From Glycine soja (Eukaryota > Streptophyta > Magnoliopsida > Fabales > Fabaceae): DNA of 64,000 nt. Position 1 is the stretch's first letter. Every line of letters begins with the position of its first letter. Location of the stretch: positions 17,503,173 to 17,567,172 of the forward strand of contig NC_041011.1 in the NCBI RefSeq assembly GCF_004193775.1, in the 5' to 3' direction. Shown here piece by piece: positions 22,845 to 34,593 of this stretch. The notes beneath the pieces were generated by a model. It was given only the letters and a program-made list of their open reading frames with translations. It searched no databases and was not told the origin of the DNA. The position numbers and the translations under genes are program-made.

Positions 22845-23947
22845 TGTTAGAGAGTTAAGTCATTCAGTTAGTGTGCACTGTTTTATCGTGATTTCTTCTT
22901 TATTTATGCTTCCTCTTTTCTTTTATCTTTTGTTTTGTCCATATTTGTGTATAAACTTTGCTATGTTATTGTGTTTGGTGTGTGTCTATCTATCTATTAC
23001 ATTCGTGATTAGAAATATTTTTGTTCTATGCACGCATGGCACCTACACCTTTGCACACACGTTGAGATATTAGGCCATATACCCGGGTCTATGTGAGTCA
23101 TAAGGAGTGGAGGTCAATCTATGATCATGCTGGGTCTCCGACTCGCTTGATAACAATGAAGCCTCATGTAGAGTTTTCCTCTTTTGGTGATGCATTGTTG
23201 CTGATAGTCTCTATCGCCACAATGTATTACCTAAGAGGATGATATCTCTAGAACTTAACCATTGAAGCTTGATTTTCCATCATCATTTTCCTCATAAATT
23301 GAATCATGTTTTTCTGGAACTTTTTTCATACTTCTCTCTTATTCTCATTCTTAGTTTTATTTTGTAATCTTTTCTTCATTGTTTTCATCAATCTTTATTT
23401 TCTTTAATTTGTTCCATCATTTTTCTTGGCACTTAAAGTCTAGGATACATACATGATTGTTCAGATTTATGCATCAATTAGAGAATTAAATTTTTTGCTC
23501 TTTATTACTATTGTCTCTTAAATCAGTATCAATATATGGTCTGCTCTTTTTCAATCAAGCAATTCATCAAAATATATGGTTTGTTGAGTGCTCTTTTCTA
23601 GATTGTTGTGATCTGTCAAGTATATGCTATTAAAATTTTGCTCACTCTTTTGGACTATTGAGAACTGACAAGTTTATGTTATTTAAATATTGCTCATTAT
23701 TTTGGACCATGTGTTCCAGCATGTTTCTGTTTCAGCTTGCTCTTTTATAGTGGTTGGTCATTTCATTGATACCATTTCATTTTAATTGAGGACAATTTTA
23801 GACTTTACTATTCCAACATTTTTATTTTTCATTCCAGTTTGCTTATTCAAGCAATTCATTGATACCATTTCATTTTAATAGAGGACAATTTCAGACTTTA
23901 CTGTTCCAATGTTTTGTTACTTTACTATTTTTGTTTCCGAGGGCAAG
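22845..23947 (+). other. Retroelement leader, then remainder of the MULE-1 intron
   Basis: To about 23180 the sequence reads as Ogre/Tat leader (CACGCATGGCACCTACACC, then ATACCCGGGTCTATGTGAG). The rest to the AG at 23946-23947 is AT-rich noncoding sequence assigned to the MULE-1 intron. It contains a direct duplication of about 95 bases (near 23757-23850 and 23853-23915, both with ATTCATTGATACCATTTC). Confidence 0.45.
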
Positions 23948-24217
23948 TTTTGTGTCAATCATATGCTTAATCGTTTCAAACAAAAATTCAAATCTTTACT
24001 GCTAACAACTCACTTTTGGAAATGTGTAATGGCTTACAACGAAGTCTTGTTTAACAAAGAAATTGAGGGACTAAGGAAGGTGAATTCTGAAGTTGCGGAT
24101 AGGTTGTTGTTTGATGATAAACCCAAATGCACATGGTCCATACATACTTTTGATCCATTAAGCAAGAGTTTGCAAGCCGATCTTCCAATCAAGATGGAAA
24201 TACTTTTGATCCATTAA
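23948..24217 (+). pseudogene. MULE-1 transposase, later exon (C-terminal half)
   Basis: Begins FCVNHMLNRFKQKFKSLL directly after an AG acceptor, continuing the motif that the upstream exon leaves at PNTRH (MULE transposases normally read ...HRFC.H). It continues WKCVMAYNEVLFNKEIEGLRKVN and ends at a stop (24215) after SLQADL, before the SWIM zinc finger expected in this family. With 14783-16166 it forms one split gene; the intron between is now about 7.8 kb of nested retroelements. Confidence 0.75.
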
Positions 24218-24717
24218 ACCCAAACCAAACCATCTAGAATCACTTTTCAGGTATTCCCTTTCAAGATAAAATTCTCAACAAACTATTTCTTCCGAACAGA
24301 TTCATATTTTATGTAACGTAGGGGCTATTTTATGAAAAACACGCCTAGTGTTGCTACATACTATTCAAAACTTTGTTTTTAGTTTTTTGGGAATACTGTT
24401 TTTAGTTTTTTGTTATCAATGATTGGCTTCATATTCCAACATTACTTTCCAATATTTTATGTTTCCAAGTGACTTAAGTGCTACATAAGTGGTGGAATAA
24501 AAATATAAGATAAACATGAACAACTAACTTCCAAATAAAACAGTTAACATTAACATCATACTTCAATCACAAATACACCACACTCCTACACTACTTTAAT
24601 AATTTAACATTAGTATCTCACCTGCCATCAAGATAAAACACATAGTCAATTATAGTAATGCATAACTAGTACCACAACTTAAATAAACAACTATCTAGCC
24701 TAGTTATTTAATGATAT

Positions 24718-25057
24718 TAACTGCACCTAAAATAACAATAATCACAATTAACATGGTAAATGTTTTTCTCTAGAAAAGTCAACTTTGTCTTCATTATCGC
24801 AAATTCCTGCTTCATGTTGTCTATCTCCACCTTCAACGTAAAATACTCATCATAACGGGTTTCTCCACCCATGCAAACTTATTACAACTCATGTTCCTAC
24901 ACATATAGAATAGCTAGTTTGGATTCACAATGGTGCTGCTACATTTGATTTTCATTGGTATTTTGCAACCCCAATAATACTTTATTTGGTGTTTCACTCG
25001 TACTGCACTCACACTACCAGTAGCACTGCCAAAAGAAGCAATCCTTGATTGAGACAT
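24718..25057 (-). pseudogene. GRF-type zinc-finger gene relic (MULE-associated)
   Basis: Read on the minus strand from ATG at 25057: a Ser-rich start (MSQSRIASFGSATG), then a degenerate GRF finger (WGCKIPMKIKC, IVNPN, a TAG, LFYMCRNMSCNKFAWVE). After a frameshift near 24850 a helical tail follows (LKVEIDNMKQEFAIMKTK) to a TAA at 24718. GRF fingers read C..GlyArg..Phe..C..C..Phe.Trp; most of these positions can be seen. Small GRF genes often accompany plant MULEs. It is convergent to the MULE-1 transposase, like mudrB to mudrA in MuDR, but homology to mudrB is not claimed. Confidence 0.5.
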
Positions 25058-25664
25058 TTTGTCGAACACCCAACATGCAAAAAAATAAAAATAAAAAACT
25101 CTTCACCAAAGTACAACATTTTTTATTTGTGAAAGAAAACACAACATGAACACCTAACAACAACCCAACAGCTTCTATAATCCCCAAAAAAACTCATCCA
25201 AGTACCAAAATAAACTCATAAAAAACGTACTTGAAGGAGATAAAAATAGCACACAAAAAATGAAGATATATAAGGAAGTTGTTGGATTGCACACCTTGCA
25301 GAAATTACACACCTTGTAGCTGAATCAGGAGAAGGCAAACCCACACCACCACTAGTCCTTTGCTGCACAAGCTGTAAAGAAGGCTTCCGAAGCCTACAAT
25401 TTCAATTGCCCAATGGAGTTTCATGACCTCCAATTGCTAGCAGTTGCTATAAGGAAGACAGGAACATAAGTGTCGAAATATTGCATTAAAACTGTAATGA
25501 AATGCACGTGAGCCTTTTTTTAACAAGTTCAACTCTTTCATGGCATAGGGGGTGCAAGGATAACGAACTTTCAAAGATTAAGGGGTGTTTCAATAAGGTG
25601 AAAATATGAAGGGGGTGCGACTGTAATAAACATCAATCTCAAGAGGCGAGTGTAATTTGCTCTT
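25058..25664. other. Noncoding, probable MULE-1 right flank
   Basis: AT-rich, no recognised gene. The last part (CGACTGTAATAAACATC...GAGTGTAATTTGCTC) runs directly into CNL copy A at the T-run at 25664, which fits a transposon end, but I could not find a matching inverted repeat on the far side. Confidence 0.3.
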
Positions 25665-26519
25665 TTTTAATACATTGGTGTCAAGATGCAAATACTTAAG
25701 GTGTTTAGAGTTAGGTGTTTTTTTTAATTCGAGAGTTTGCCTTGCTGCATTGTAAAGTTGAAACATTTAAGATATCTCAATCTTTTGAATAATCAAAAAC
25801 TTAAGAAACTGCCTGATTCAGTTTGCAAACTCCAAAATTTGCAAACTTTGACCTTCAGTGGATGCTCAAAGCTACAAGAATTGCCCAAAGGAATAAGAAA
25901 ACTAATCATCCTTTGTCAGGTACATATAACCACAAGCCAACCTTATTTTCGAGGAAAAGAGATTGCAAATTTTACTTCTTTAGAGAATTTAAGACTCTAT
26001 TATTGTGATAAATTGGAGTCATTGTCTGAGGGCATACAAATTTCTAGTCTTAAAACTGGGGTTTTGGATGGTCTTGGGATACTAAAGTCTTTGCCATTTC
26101 ATTACAAATTTAGAAATTTTTTCTATCAGCACTGTGGAAAGTTGGATTTGTCAATGGGCCTTGGCAACGAAATCCCAGATTCAAGGTTAAAAAAGTACCT
26201 TAGTCTTGAAGGTTTGCCACAGTTGGTCACTCTAACTCAGTGGTGGCAAGGATCTATGAACAAATTATATTCCTTGATAATTTGTGGTTGCAAGAATCTT
26301 GAGGAGCTTCCTGACTGGCTGTCAAAAAAGATTTGTCTCAAACTACTTACAATTGAAGATTGTCCAAAGCTTCTCTCACTCCTCGATAACGTGCATCACG
26401 CCGCAAATCTTGAATATCTAGAAATTATTGGCTGTCTTGAATTATGCAAAAGATACCAGAATGAGGTCGGACAGGATTTGGCACAAAATATCGCACATAA
26501 AAAAAGTTATCATTCATGA
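25665..26519 (+). pseudogene. CNL copy A: LRR region only
   Basis: Starts in the same NTLVSRCKYL stretch found at 39084 and 62979 and continues as CC-NBS-LRR leucine-rich repeats: LKHLRYLNLLNNQKLKKLPDSV, LQNLQTLTFSGCSKLQELP, FTSLENLRLYYCDKLESL, KNLEELPDWL and NLEYLEIIGCLELCKRYQ. The long open frame runs 25737-26519; the first 70 bases are out of frame with it. Coiled coil and NB-ARC are absent, replaced by transposon-like sequence on the left. The 3' end (SQKLKG-type codons, then GTAGTAATTTTCG) matches copy C, so the 3' intron donor is shared. Confidence 0.85.
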
Positions 26520-27030
26520 ATCGAAAGAGTAAAGGAAATTCTCCAATAACAGTCAAAAGTTGAAGGTAGTAATTTTCGCTTTTTAGTTTCCATATTGTTT
26601 TACACAACCTTTTTCTTTTGAACAAAAAATGAATTTTGTTCTATACTTATCAAGTTATTTACCAGCAATGTCTGTTAAGCTTGTTGAATAGGGTTCAATT
26701 CCTAACTATGTATAGAGAAAAAAAGTCATTTGTTGACAAAGGTTGTATTCACTTTATTGTTGAAAGAGTGTAGTCTGTAGCTGTTGGTCTAGAAATACTT
26801 TTAATATACACAAAGTATGTATTTACAAAAAAAAAATGATACAATTTTCATTGCTAAAGACGGGTGTAAGAAAATCAGGAAAATAGGGTGCAGGGGAAAA
26901 AACTAAGGCTCAGATCGAGCAGAATAGAGCAGGGCAGCAGCTTCTTATTTTGATTGATTTGTCGGGTTTCATTTATTTTAAAATGTAATTTGTAGACTCT
27001 ATGTTTCTTTCCTTTTTCTTTTATGATATG
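26520..27030 (+). other. 3' flank of CNL copy A
   Basis: Noncoding. 26810-26870 (ATTTACAAAAAAAAAATGATAC, TTGCTAAAGACGG) matches 43060-43105 next to copy B. 26880-27030 (CAGGGGAAAAAACTAAGGCTC, GGGCAGCAGCTTCTTATTTTG) matches 48680-48830. So the duplicated unit included an untranslated 3' exon and its intron. Confidence 0.6.
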
Positions 27031-27073
27031 TTGTGTAATCTTTAGAGGTGTCCATGGACTGAGTTGGTTCAGG

Positions 27074-27140
27074 TTTAGGGGAAAATGAAATTCGAACCAA
27101 TTGATTTTAATTGGTTCGAATTTCATTTTTTTTCCCTAAA
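27074..27140. repeat. Near-perfect hairpin (about 30-base arms)
   Basis: Left arm 27074-27102 ends TTCGAACCAATT; right arm 27109-27140 starts AATTGGTTCGAA and ends in CCCTAAA. The loop is about 6 bases. The right arm has a few extra T residues. Confidence 0.75.
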
Positions 27141-27182
27141 TCAACGTTGAAAGGGTTGGTTCGGTTTGGATCATCATATATC

Positions 27183-27283
27183 CGATAAAAAAATAATAAA
27201 AAATCCATTTTGATAAAAAAAATAATAAAAAATCCATTTTGATAAAAAAAATAATAAAAAATCCATTTTGATAAAAAAATAGA
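27183..27283. repeat. 29-base tandem repeat, about 3.5 copies
   Basis: The unit is GAT, an A-run, TAAT, an A-run and TCCATTTT. Copies are almost identical, differing mainly in A-run length. The minus-strand frame through it (27107-27352) is a by-product. Confidence 0.8.
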
Positions 27284-27614
27284 AAATAATAGTTTTATCA
27301 CAAAATTAACAAATAATCTTATGATATATGTCAAATTAGCCAAATCCATCATAAAGAGGCCTGAAGGTCAAAGTTGTACTACTAACATCAACTAGGTGGA
27401 GGTCTAAAGGGGGCTCGAAGGCGTCAACGACCGTTGTGAGGAGGCAAAATGACGGGTGGATGAGGCTCTCTGTGAGTGTGCGTGTGTGACACCCTTTTAT
27501 GGTTATGTGAGAAAGAAAAATGAAAGTGTCAAAGTGAGTCTTTGTGAGTGTGTGATGCACATAAAATGCAAAGGAGATACAAAAAATGACAAAAATATAA
27601 GTAACTCCAGCATT

Positions 27615-28556
27615 TAGGCATCTTGCAAGAGACCAAGAGATTTCTAATGAGAAATTTGGAAATGAAAGATCTTGGGGAAACTTTTTTTTTTGTTAAGTAT
27701 TAAGATACTAACAGATCGTTCTCAAGGTATCCTAAGGTTGTCACAAGAGAGCTATATCAATAAAGTCCTAGATAGATTCGATATGAAAGATGGCAAACCA
27801 GGAGATACTCCAATCGCCAAAGGAGACAAATTCAGTCTTAAACAATGCCCCAATAATGACCTTGAAAGAATTGAGATGCAAAAGATTCTTTATTCGTCAA
27901 CAGTGCAAAGTCTAATGTATGCTCAAGTTTGTACTCGTCCCGATATAGTTTTTGTCATAGGAGTTCCGGGCAGATACTTGAGTGATCGAATGCAACACTG
28001 GAAGACAACAAAACGTGTGATGCATTACTTGAAGAGAACAAAAGGGTACATGCTCACTAATCAAAAGTCTGAGAATTTAGAGATCATCGAGTACTTAAAG
28101 TCTAATTTTGTTGGATGTCCAAATAGCAAATGCTCCACATCTGAATACATATATATAAGTTGGTTGGAGGAGCTATCTCTTGAAAGTCTACTAAACAGAC
28201 TCCCGTACCTTCTTCATGGCCAAGAAGTTTGTTGCTTGTTTTGAGGCATCCAACCATGGGATATGATTGGGAAACTTTATCACTAGTTTATGTGTGGTCA
28301 ATGGCATTGAAAGAGCATTGAAGATTTATTGTGATAATAACTAAAAAATTTAACACTCTAACAACAATATGAGTACAACCAAGTCAAAATTCATTGACGA
28401 CATCAAGTTTTTGGTTGTTAAGGAAAAAGTTTAGAATAGGCAAATTTCTATAATGCATATAGGGACTGATTCCATGCTAGTTGACCCATTTACTAAAGGT
28501 TTTGCACCTAAAGCTTTTCATGAGCACAATGCTCATATGGGTGTATTCCTAATTTA
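27615..28556 (+). pseudogene. TNT1-like copia RT/RNase H remnant
   Basis: The frame 27672-28244 holds the second half of copia RT and the connection: RSQGILRLSQESYINKVLDRF, TPIAKGDKFSLKQCP, VCTRPDIVFVIG and HYLKRTKGYM. RNase H homology continues with stops to 28556 (VACFEASNHG, KSKFID, ADPFTKGF-like). The start near 27615 reads HETKRFL..NLEMKDLGE before a frame break. The IEYLKSNFVGCP stretch shows Asp to Lys/Asn changes. It is related to the copia element at 56292-62793, which has the same LGLLHETKKFLSRNFEVKD region. Confidence 0.82.
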
Positions 28557-28989
28557 TAATACCTTAGTTTAGTGAGAGTCTTGTTTATGTTCTATATCGT
28601 ATTGTCTCTATATATTGTATTGTGTGGATTTTTTGCAAAAATAAAGTTGATGTTTTCCATTATATCATGAGCTTGTTTTGTGTGAAATATTTATATGTTG
28701 CATTAGGATTGATCTTTATACAGAATAAAGTTTGGACTTGTTGAAAATAAACATGATTAAGATCACATTACAGTAATTTTAATGTCGTTTATCCATATTT
28801 GATCTATGTCATCATGTACAAGTGACTGTGGTAATCATCGTGGTTTAGTCACGTTAAGTTATAATGAAAACACAATGGTTCCTTGTTGTTATATGAGATG
28901 GATCAGATTGTTTGAAGAGGAGTCTAAAAGTAAATAACATATGATTGGGTGCCTAAAGAATTTTGTGGTATAAATGTCTAAGGTTAATA

Positions 28990-29460
28990 TGAAGCCCAAC
29001 TGGGAGATTTTAAAAATTTTATAATTTCTAATTAATTAATACGGGTTACATGTCATATTAGTTATTTACATTTAGATAACTCAATATAAGTGATCTAATT
29101 TAGTGAGTCCATTAGACTATCAACAAAAAATTTATATTGGCTTAATGAGCATAAACAAGTTTAACTTATTAGAGGATAATAAGAACCCTAATATGTTAAA
29201 ACTTGAGGCATTATTATGGTCTCCAACACATCAAATCAAAAACATTTTTCTCCTTTTCCCATTTAAAGTAAAAACGACGATCCCAAAACGATGGCTCCCG
29301 AACACCAAATCATAAAACCAATTATTCATGACCATTGCCAAGATTCTATTATATTCCTTTGATCAAGCTCTATAAATTCAGTATTACTTAAACCCTTCTC
29401 TCAATAGTTTTATGTAATGTGTTTCGATCCTCAATTGCAATTTTATATTGTTTGTTAAAA
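28990..29460 (+). mobile_element. Possible PPT and 3' LTR start of the TNT1-like remnant
   Basis: AACTGGGAGATTTT near 28998 looks like the CAAGTGGGAGATTGTT polypurine tract common in TNT1-type elements and lies about 440 bases after RNase H. LTR-like AT-rich sequence follows. No second copy exists in the window, so the boundary is unproven. The frame 29103-29315 has no domain. Confidence 0.35.
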
Positions 29461-32064
29461 TTCCAATAACTCAAGCATTCAAAATACAGAACATACAAAT
29501 GTGAAGATCGAAGCTAATTAATTGGCTAAAAATTTAGATGCTTTTTTTTATTAAGTTATAGTTGGCATTAGACTACCAATAGAGCTCTAAGGCCGACTTA
29601 CTAACTAATTTAGTGGTTCTTTTGCTGATTAGTGCCATTAAATACTTGACGATGGCCTTGCTTAATTAATATTTTGTGAGCTCTACTTTTTGAACATCAA
29701 ATTTTGAATTATGTAATTGACACTGTATATATATGTATTTAGGCCGACTTTGTTTTTTTATAGTATTTATATTTCTTAATTTTTATCTTTTTTGGATATA
29801 AATGTATTTCAGAAATATTTTACAAATATGAAAGGGCACTAAATAGTCTTAAAGTTCAAATATAGAATAAACGTTTACTCATTTTATTTAAACCCAGTTT
29901 AGATAAGTTTTATGGTTAGCACTTCAAAAAGAAGAACAGTAATAAGAAAAAAATAAATAAATTATTTCATAAATTTAAATTAGCTTAAGTGCACATCATA
30001 ATCAACTTTTAACAAGTTAAAATCGTTTAGGCTCATCAAAACGCTGATTTTAGCTTTTCCAATAGTTTGATTTTAACTTGTGCATAAACTATTTTTAGCT
30101 CACAATAGAAATTTAATTATTATTTTTTCTTCCTATTTTTTTATAAAGAAACTTATACAAATAAACAGCATCAAAGAAAGTTTCTAATGAGAGAGTCATT
30201 GCTCGTAGAATTGTAAAAGAATCTATGGAACTTACTCAAGATGAACGCCTAAAACTCATGGAGAGAACTATATGAAAGAAGTTACTTTCTTCAAAACTGA
30301 CTCTAGACTATGAAACTTCAAAATCTTTATTTATATGGAGGTAAATTATTTGATAATTTGCTTAATTTTTCTGCTTATTTGCATTTTCTATCTTATATTT
30401 GTTTCCTGAATATTTTGCATTTTGGTATTTGTAGTGCTCAAATTATAATTTGTTTTATGACATTTTTGTTATGATCGATCAGGTACTCATTTTCTAACTG
30501 ATTGAAAGCAATGAAGTTGGAGTTTCTATATGCTTCACATTGAGTTGATACTCGGTAAATATTGTGTGAATAGAGAATAATATTAAAAGATTTTAATAGG
30601 CAATACCAAAAACTCTATTGTTTATAGGACCCATCCTTTTTATTTAAAGAACTCATTAAAGTTCACAAATGCTGGAACATTAATTACTTTACCTCTTTTA
30701 AAGAGGAATGGCATGAAAAACAAATCTGCAACCACAATCTATTGGGAAGTTTTTTCCAAACTCAACTTTAAACCATACATATTAGTTTGACGATAAATTT
30801 TTCACAATTTATGGATTTTAATGCCTATAAACTATGATTAAATTCATAGTCTATAGATGAAGTAGAAGAGTTGAAGATTTGGTGACAAACATCACAAAGC
30901 TAGTTGAAACATCAAGCTCATAGCTCACAACCTTAAATACGAATTCCAAGCCTACACCATTATGAGGACTTTTATCCAATAAAACATCCTTTAAGATCAA
31001 CCACTCCACAAAGAAATAAAATAGGTAATCATATTCAGAATTTATTTAGATTGTTTACTTCTCTTATAAAATATCAATCATTTCATTTAGTAATTAAAAA
31101 TTTCATTGAAACAAGGAGCCTATATCACCACAACAAATATCATGAGATGAAGAGTCAATCACAAATAAAAGGATAAATATACAAGCATCCCAGAATTCAA
31201 AGGACGCATATTCATGCATATTTATCGTTAATTGAAGAAACATATTCAATCTTAAAGACACCTTTAAAAGAGAAAAACATCTATACAAATTATTGAAAAC
31301 TCCTATGATGAAGAGTCCAATTTTCTTCAATGTTTAAAGAAGAGCACTCCAAAGAAAGAGAAAATAAAGTCAACAAGTCACTTAAGAAAAATGAAAAAAA
31401 AATTCCTTTCAATAATAAAGTAAATCATAATGATTAACTATTTTTTGTTTCATTTGAATAATAAACTATGTTAGAGCGGTGTGGTTTCAATTTTAAATGC
31501 TTCTCATAAAAATATATCAATAAATATAATATATTATGGCTTTAAATTATACCAATTGTAAAAGTTGACATTACATTTTTTTTATCTTAATTTCTTTTAG
31601 GGCAAAATATATATAATATCGTTTGTAACTTTAATTTATAAACCGCGGGTTATCATCTAGTTTTAGTTAAAAGCAAAAGGCGGGCTGACATTGCAATTGT
31701 GGTTAAGTTTCACAAGAATAGTCTTTGCATGTGAATGAATTGAAACTTCTCAGAAGCATAGTATATCCAACATACACAATATTCGCTAGCTAATAATGAA
31801 GTAAAACCTGATGCATGACTGGTCTAAAACCAAATGTCTCTTATGAGCCTAAAGAAGGAATAATTTGTTGATTAAGCTTTTGTTTAATTCCATTGAAGGA
31901 CGTAACTTCAAACTTCTAAAGTTAACTTTGACACCAGAAGTTGTATAGAAGTAATCCAGAATGAAGAAAACAACTCTCAAATTTAAGATTTTTTTGCTTC
32001 ATGAAATAATATTATTTATACCTTTCCCGAAGAGATGGGAGAATATCCTTCTGCTCAAAAACTG
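29461..32064. other. Noncoding AT-rich stretch upstream of CNL copy B
   Basis: 2.6 kb in which I see no gene, clear repeat or transposon end. Short frames (for example 31103-31330 on the minus strand) have low-complexity composition. Confidence 0.5.
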
Positions 32065-32072
32065 TATAAATA
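32065..32072 (+). promoter_or_regulatory. TATA box of CNL copy B
   Basis: TATAAATA lies 100 bases before the ATG at 32165. The same GTATAAATATCAT precedes copy C at 50450, 86 bases from its ATG. Conservation between copies supports a real core promoter. Confidence 0.55.
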
Positions 32073-32164
32073 TCATAATTAATGATGTGATAGGATTCAA
32101 CATAAAACAATACCATAAGCGAGAGTTTTCATTGCATTCCTCTATCTCCTACCTCCTTAAAATC

Positions 32165-32513
32165 ATGGCCGAATCGCTTCTTTTCACAGTTGCAGAATCA
32201 CTGATAGGGAAGCTCACTTCTCGTGCCATTGAAGAAGCTTCTTTGACGCTGGGTGTGTACCGTGATCTACAAGACATGAAAGATAAAATGGCCCTTATCA
32301 AAGCTTTCATGTTAGATGCTGAGCACAAGAAGCCACACAACAATGTGCTGAGCGAATGGCTGAGACAGATCAAGCACGTGTTTTCTGATGCTGAAGACAT
32401 AGTCGACGATTTTGAGTGTACAGCATTGCGGAAGCGTGTTGTCAACATGGTAGCTGCTCAAGTAAGGTACACTGTTTCTTCTCAACTAGTTATCCTCTTG
32501 TTTATCGTTTAGA
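32165..32513 (+). pseudogene. CNL copy B segment 1: coiled-coil domain
   Basis: MAESLLFTVAESLIGKLTS is the typical start of RGA2-like CNLs. LKAFMLDAEHKK-type and DAEDIVDDFEC (variant of the EDVID region, about residue 75) follow. From 32463 homology moves twice between frames within 50 bases (FFS.S.PLV in one frame, MAREIKD in the next), so two small indels disable it. A GTAAGG...TTTAG reading as a 55-base intron is possible but less likely, because coding similarity continues through it. Confidence 0.85.
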
Positions 32514-33276
32514 ATGGCGCGTGAGATAAAAGATATCAACCAGAGGTTGGCCAAAGTTGCGGCTCAAAGAGACATGTTTGGCCTTCAAATCAATGAGAAG
32601 GATACGCATGTTGTGGACATGAGAGAAATGACTCATTCCCATGTAAATCATTTGAATGTAATAGCGAGAGAAGATGACAAAAATAAAATAATGAAGCTTT
32701 TGCTGCAAGATGGTCATGACAAAAGTCTCTCTGTTATTCCCATTGTGGGAATGGGAGGCTTGGGAAAGACCACACTTGCAAAGTTGGTGTTCAATGAGAT
32801 CACCAATATTGATGAATGTTTCCCTTTGAAGATGTGGGTGTGTGTCTCTAATAATTTTGAACTTAGGATTGTGCTTATTAAAATCCGCAATTCTGCTCCA
32901 AACCCCACTAGTGAAAAGTTAGAAAACTTTGAAACGGAGCAACTTCAAAATCATTTGAGACATACACTTCAAGATCAGAAGTTCTTGCTCATCTTGGATG
33001 ACGTGTGGGAAGATGATAATGCTAGATGGGATGAGTTGAAGGAAATAATAATAGATACTGGTGTTGAAGGGAGTAAAATACTAGTGACTACTCGTAGTCC
33101 GTTAATAGCTACCTTGATGTGCTCTAATTCTTCAAACTCTTACCTTTTAGAAGGCCTCTCTAAAGATGATTCCTTCTATCTGTTTCTCAAATTGGCTTTT
33201 AAAGAAGGAGAAGATAAAAAGCATTCACAACTATTGGAAATCGGAAGATAAATCGTTAAAAAATGTAAAGGGATAC
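32514..33276 (+). pseudogene. CNL copy B segment 2: NB-ARC domain (N-terminal two thirds)
   Basis: P-loop GMGGLGKTTLAKLVF (about 32751), MWVCVSNNFE (RNBS-A), kinase-2 KFLLILDDVW (about 32980) and RNBS-B GSKILVTTRS (about 33072) are all present with intact key residues. LEGLSKDDSFYLFLKLAF follows. A TAA at 33249 ends the frame; similarity continues (IVKKCKGI) to 33276, where the solo LTR enters just before the GLPL-type motif. Confidence 0.92.
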
Positions 33277-33489
33277 TGTTATGTCCTAGTATTCGAGAAC
33301 TAGGAAGAACTCCAGAAGAAGAGAATAGAGAGGAAAGGTTTTCTGTTATTGTTGTGCTTTCATTTACAAATTACATTCATATATATAGCGCAAGAATGCA
33401 CAAGTTTGTGATTTCTAATTCCTCTCTATGCAGGGCAAAACTATAATAGAATGGATTCAAAATGATTCTTGTAGCAGACAAGTATCTTC

Positions 33490-33788
33490 TGTTAAACTCA
33501 GAAAAGGTTAGGCCAAAAACTGTTGCTCCTCATAGAGATTTCTCATATAAATACACTTTAATTACAATCTGTCAAGCTGATTTTCAGTCCAATAAATAGC
33601 TAAACTGCCATATACACAATTACATCTAATTATCCTGATTTTCAGCCCAATAAAATAGCTAAACTGCCATATATACAATTACAGCTAATTATCCTAATTA
33701 AGAGAGTAATTGTTACAAATAAATGTGCAATCCCATACAATTTGCTGTGACATTTAATTCCGTGCTGTGACATTTAATTCCGTTGACA
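33490..33788 (-). mobile_element. 3' LTR of the nested copia element
   Basis: TGTTAAACTC...CGTTGACA. It contains an internal duplication of about 62 bases (two CTGATTTTCAG.CCAATAAA units) and a doubled 20-base GCTGTGACATTTAATTCCGT. The PPT (GAGGGGGGA on the minus strand) lies directly next to it at 33789-33800. Confidence 0.92.
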
Positions 33789-33799
33789 TCCCCCCTCAA

Positions 33800-34575
33800 A
33801 TTGATGCCTGGAAATCAACTAGCATCAATTTGCTAAGTAGAAAATTGTGTCGCTGACGTGTTAATGTTTTAGTAAAAATGTCAGCTATTTGAATGGAAGT
33901 TGAGATGTGTGGTAGACTGATGACTCTTCGATCATAGGCATCGCGAATAGAGTGACAGTCAACCTCAATATGTTTAGTCCATTCATGGTAAACTGGATTC
34001 GCTGCAATCTATATGGCACTGGTGTTGTCAGCATGCAGCGGAGTTGGTTGTGCTTGAGAGAATCCAAGCTCTGTGAGGAGACCACGCAGCCATATTATTT
34101 CGGAACAAGCGGCAGACATCGCGCCATATTCTGCTTCAGTGGAGGACTTTGAGACTGAATCTTGTTTCTTACATTTCCATGAAATAGGAGCATTCCCTAG
34201 GAACATACACCAGCCAGTAGTGGATTTTCTTGTGTCTAGACAACCAGCCCAATCAGCATCATTGTATGCTTGGAGTTGTATGGAGGAATCAGCAGGAAAA
34301 AACAGACCATGCTTTGGGCTGCCAAGGAGGTATCTAATGATCCGTTTTACTGCTGAAAGATGCAAATGCCTTGGAGATTGCATGAACTTACTCACGGTGT
34401 GGACAACAAAAAAAATATCTGGGCGAGTGATAGTTAGATAGATGAGACTTCCCACGAGCTTGCGATAGTGAGTGGGATCATCAAGAAGTTCACCTTCATC
34501 TCTCCGATATTTAACATTAACTTCCATGGGAGTGTCAACAGGGGTGGCATTTGGGAGTCCAGCTAGTTGAACCAA
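33800..34575 (-). pseudogene. Copia RT end and RNase H (nested element)
   Basis: The frame 34009-34575 covers the connection and RNase H: TRPDIFFVVHTVSKFM, AYNDADWAGCLDTRKSTTG (first RNase H Asp), SSTEAEYGAMS (Glu) and LHADNTSAI. A TAG at 34009 ends it, and homology continues in the same frame (ANPVYHEWTKHIEVD, then IADIFTKTL) to about 33810. The upstream frame ends with a TAG at 34594, after GISLC. Both nonsense codons stand where Gln is usual. Confidence 0.88.
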
Positions 34576-34593
34576 GTCTTGAATATACTTGTG

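Noticed and set aside
31961..32164. N-terminal extension of CNL copy B (in-frame Met at 31961)
   Set aside because: The conserved start MAESL is at 32165, and the upstream part spans the TATA box.
32463..32513. A 55-base intron in CNL copy B (GTAAGG...TTTAG)
   Set aside because: Family-like coding similarity continues through it in the other frames, so two small indels explain it better.
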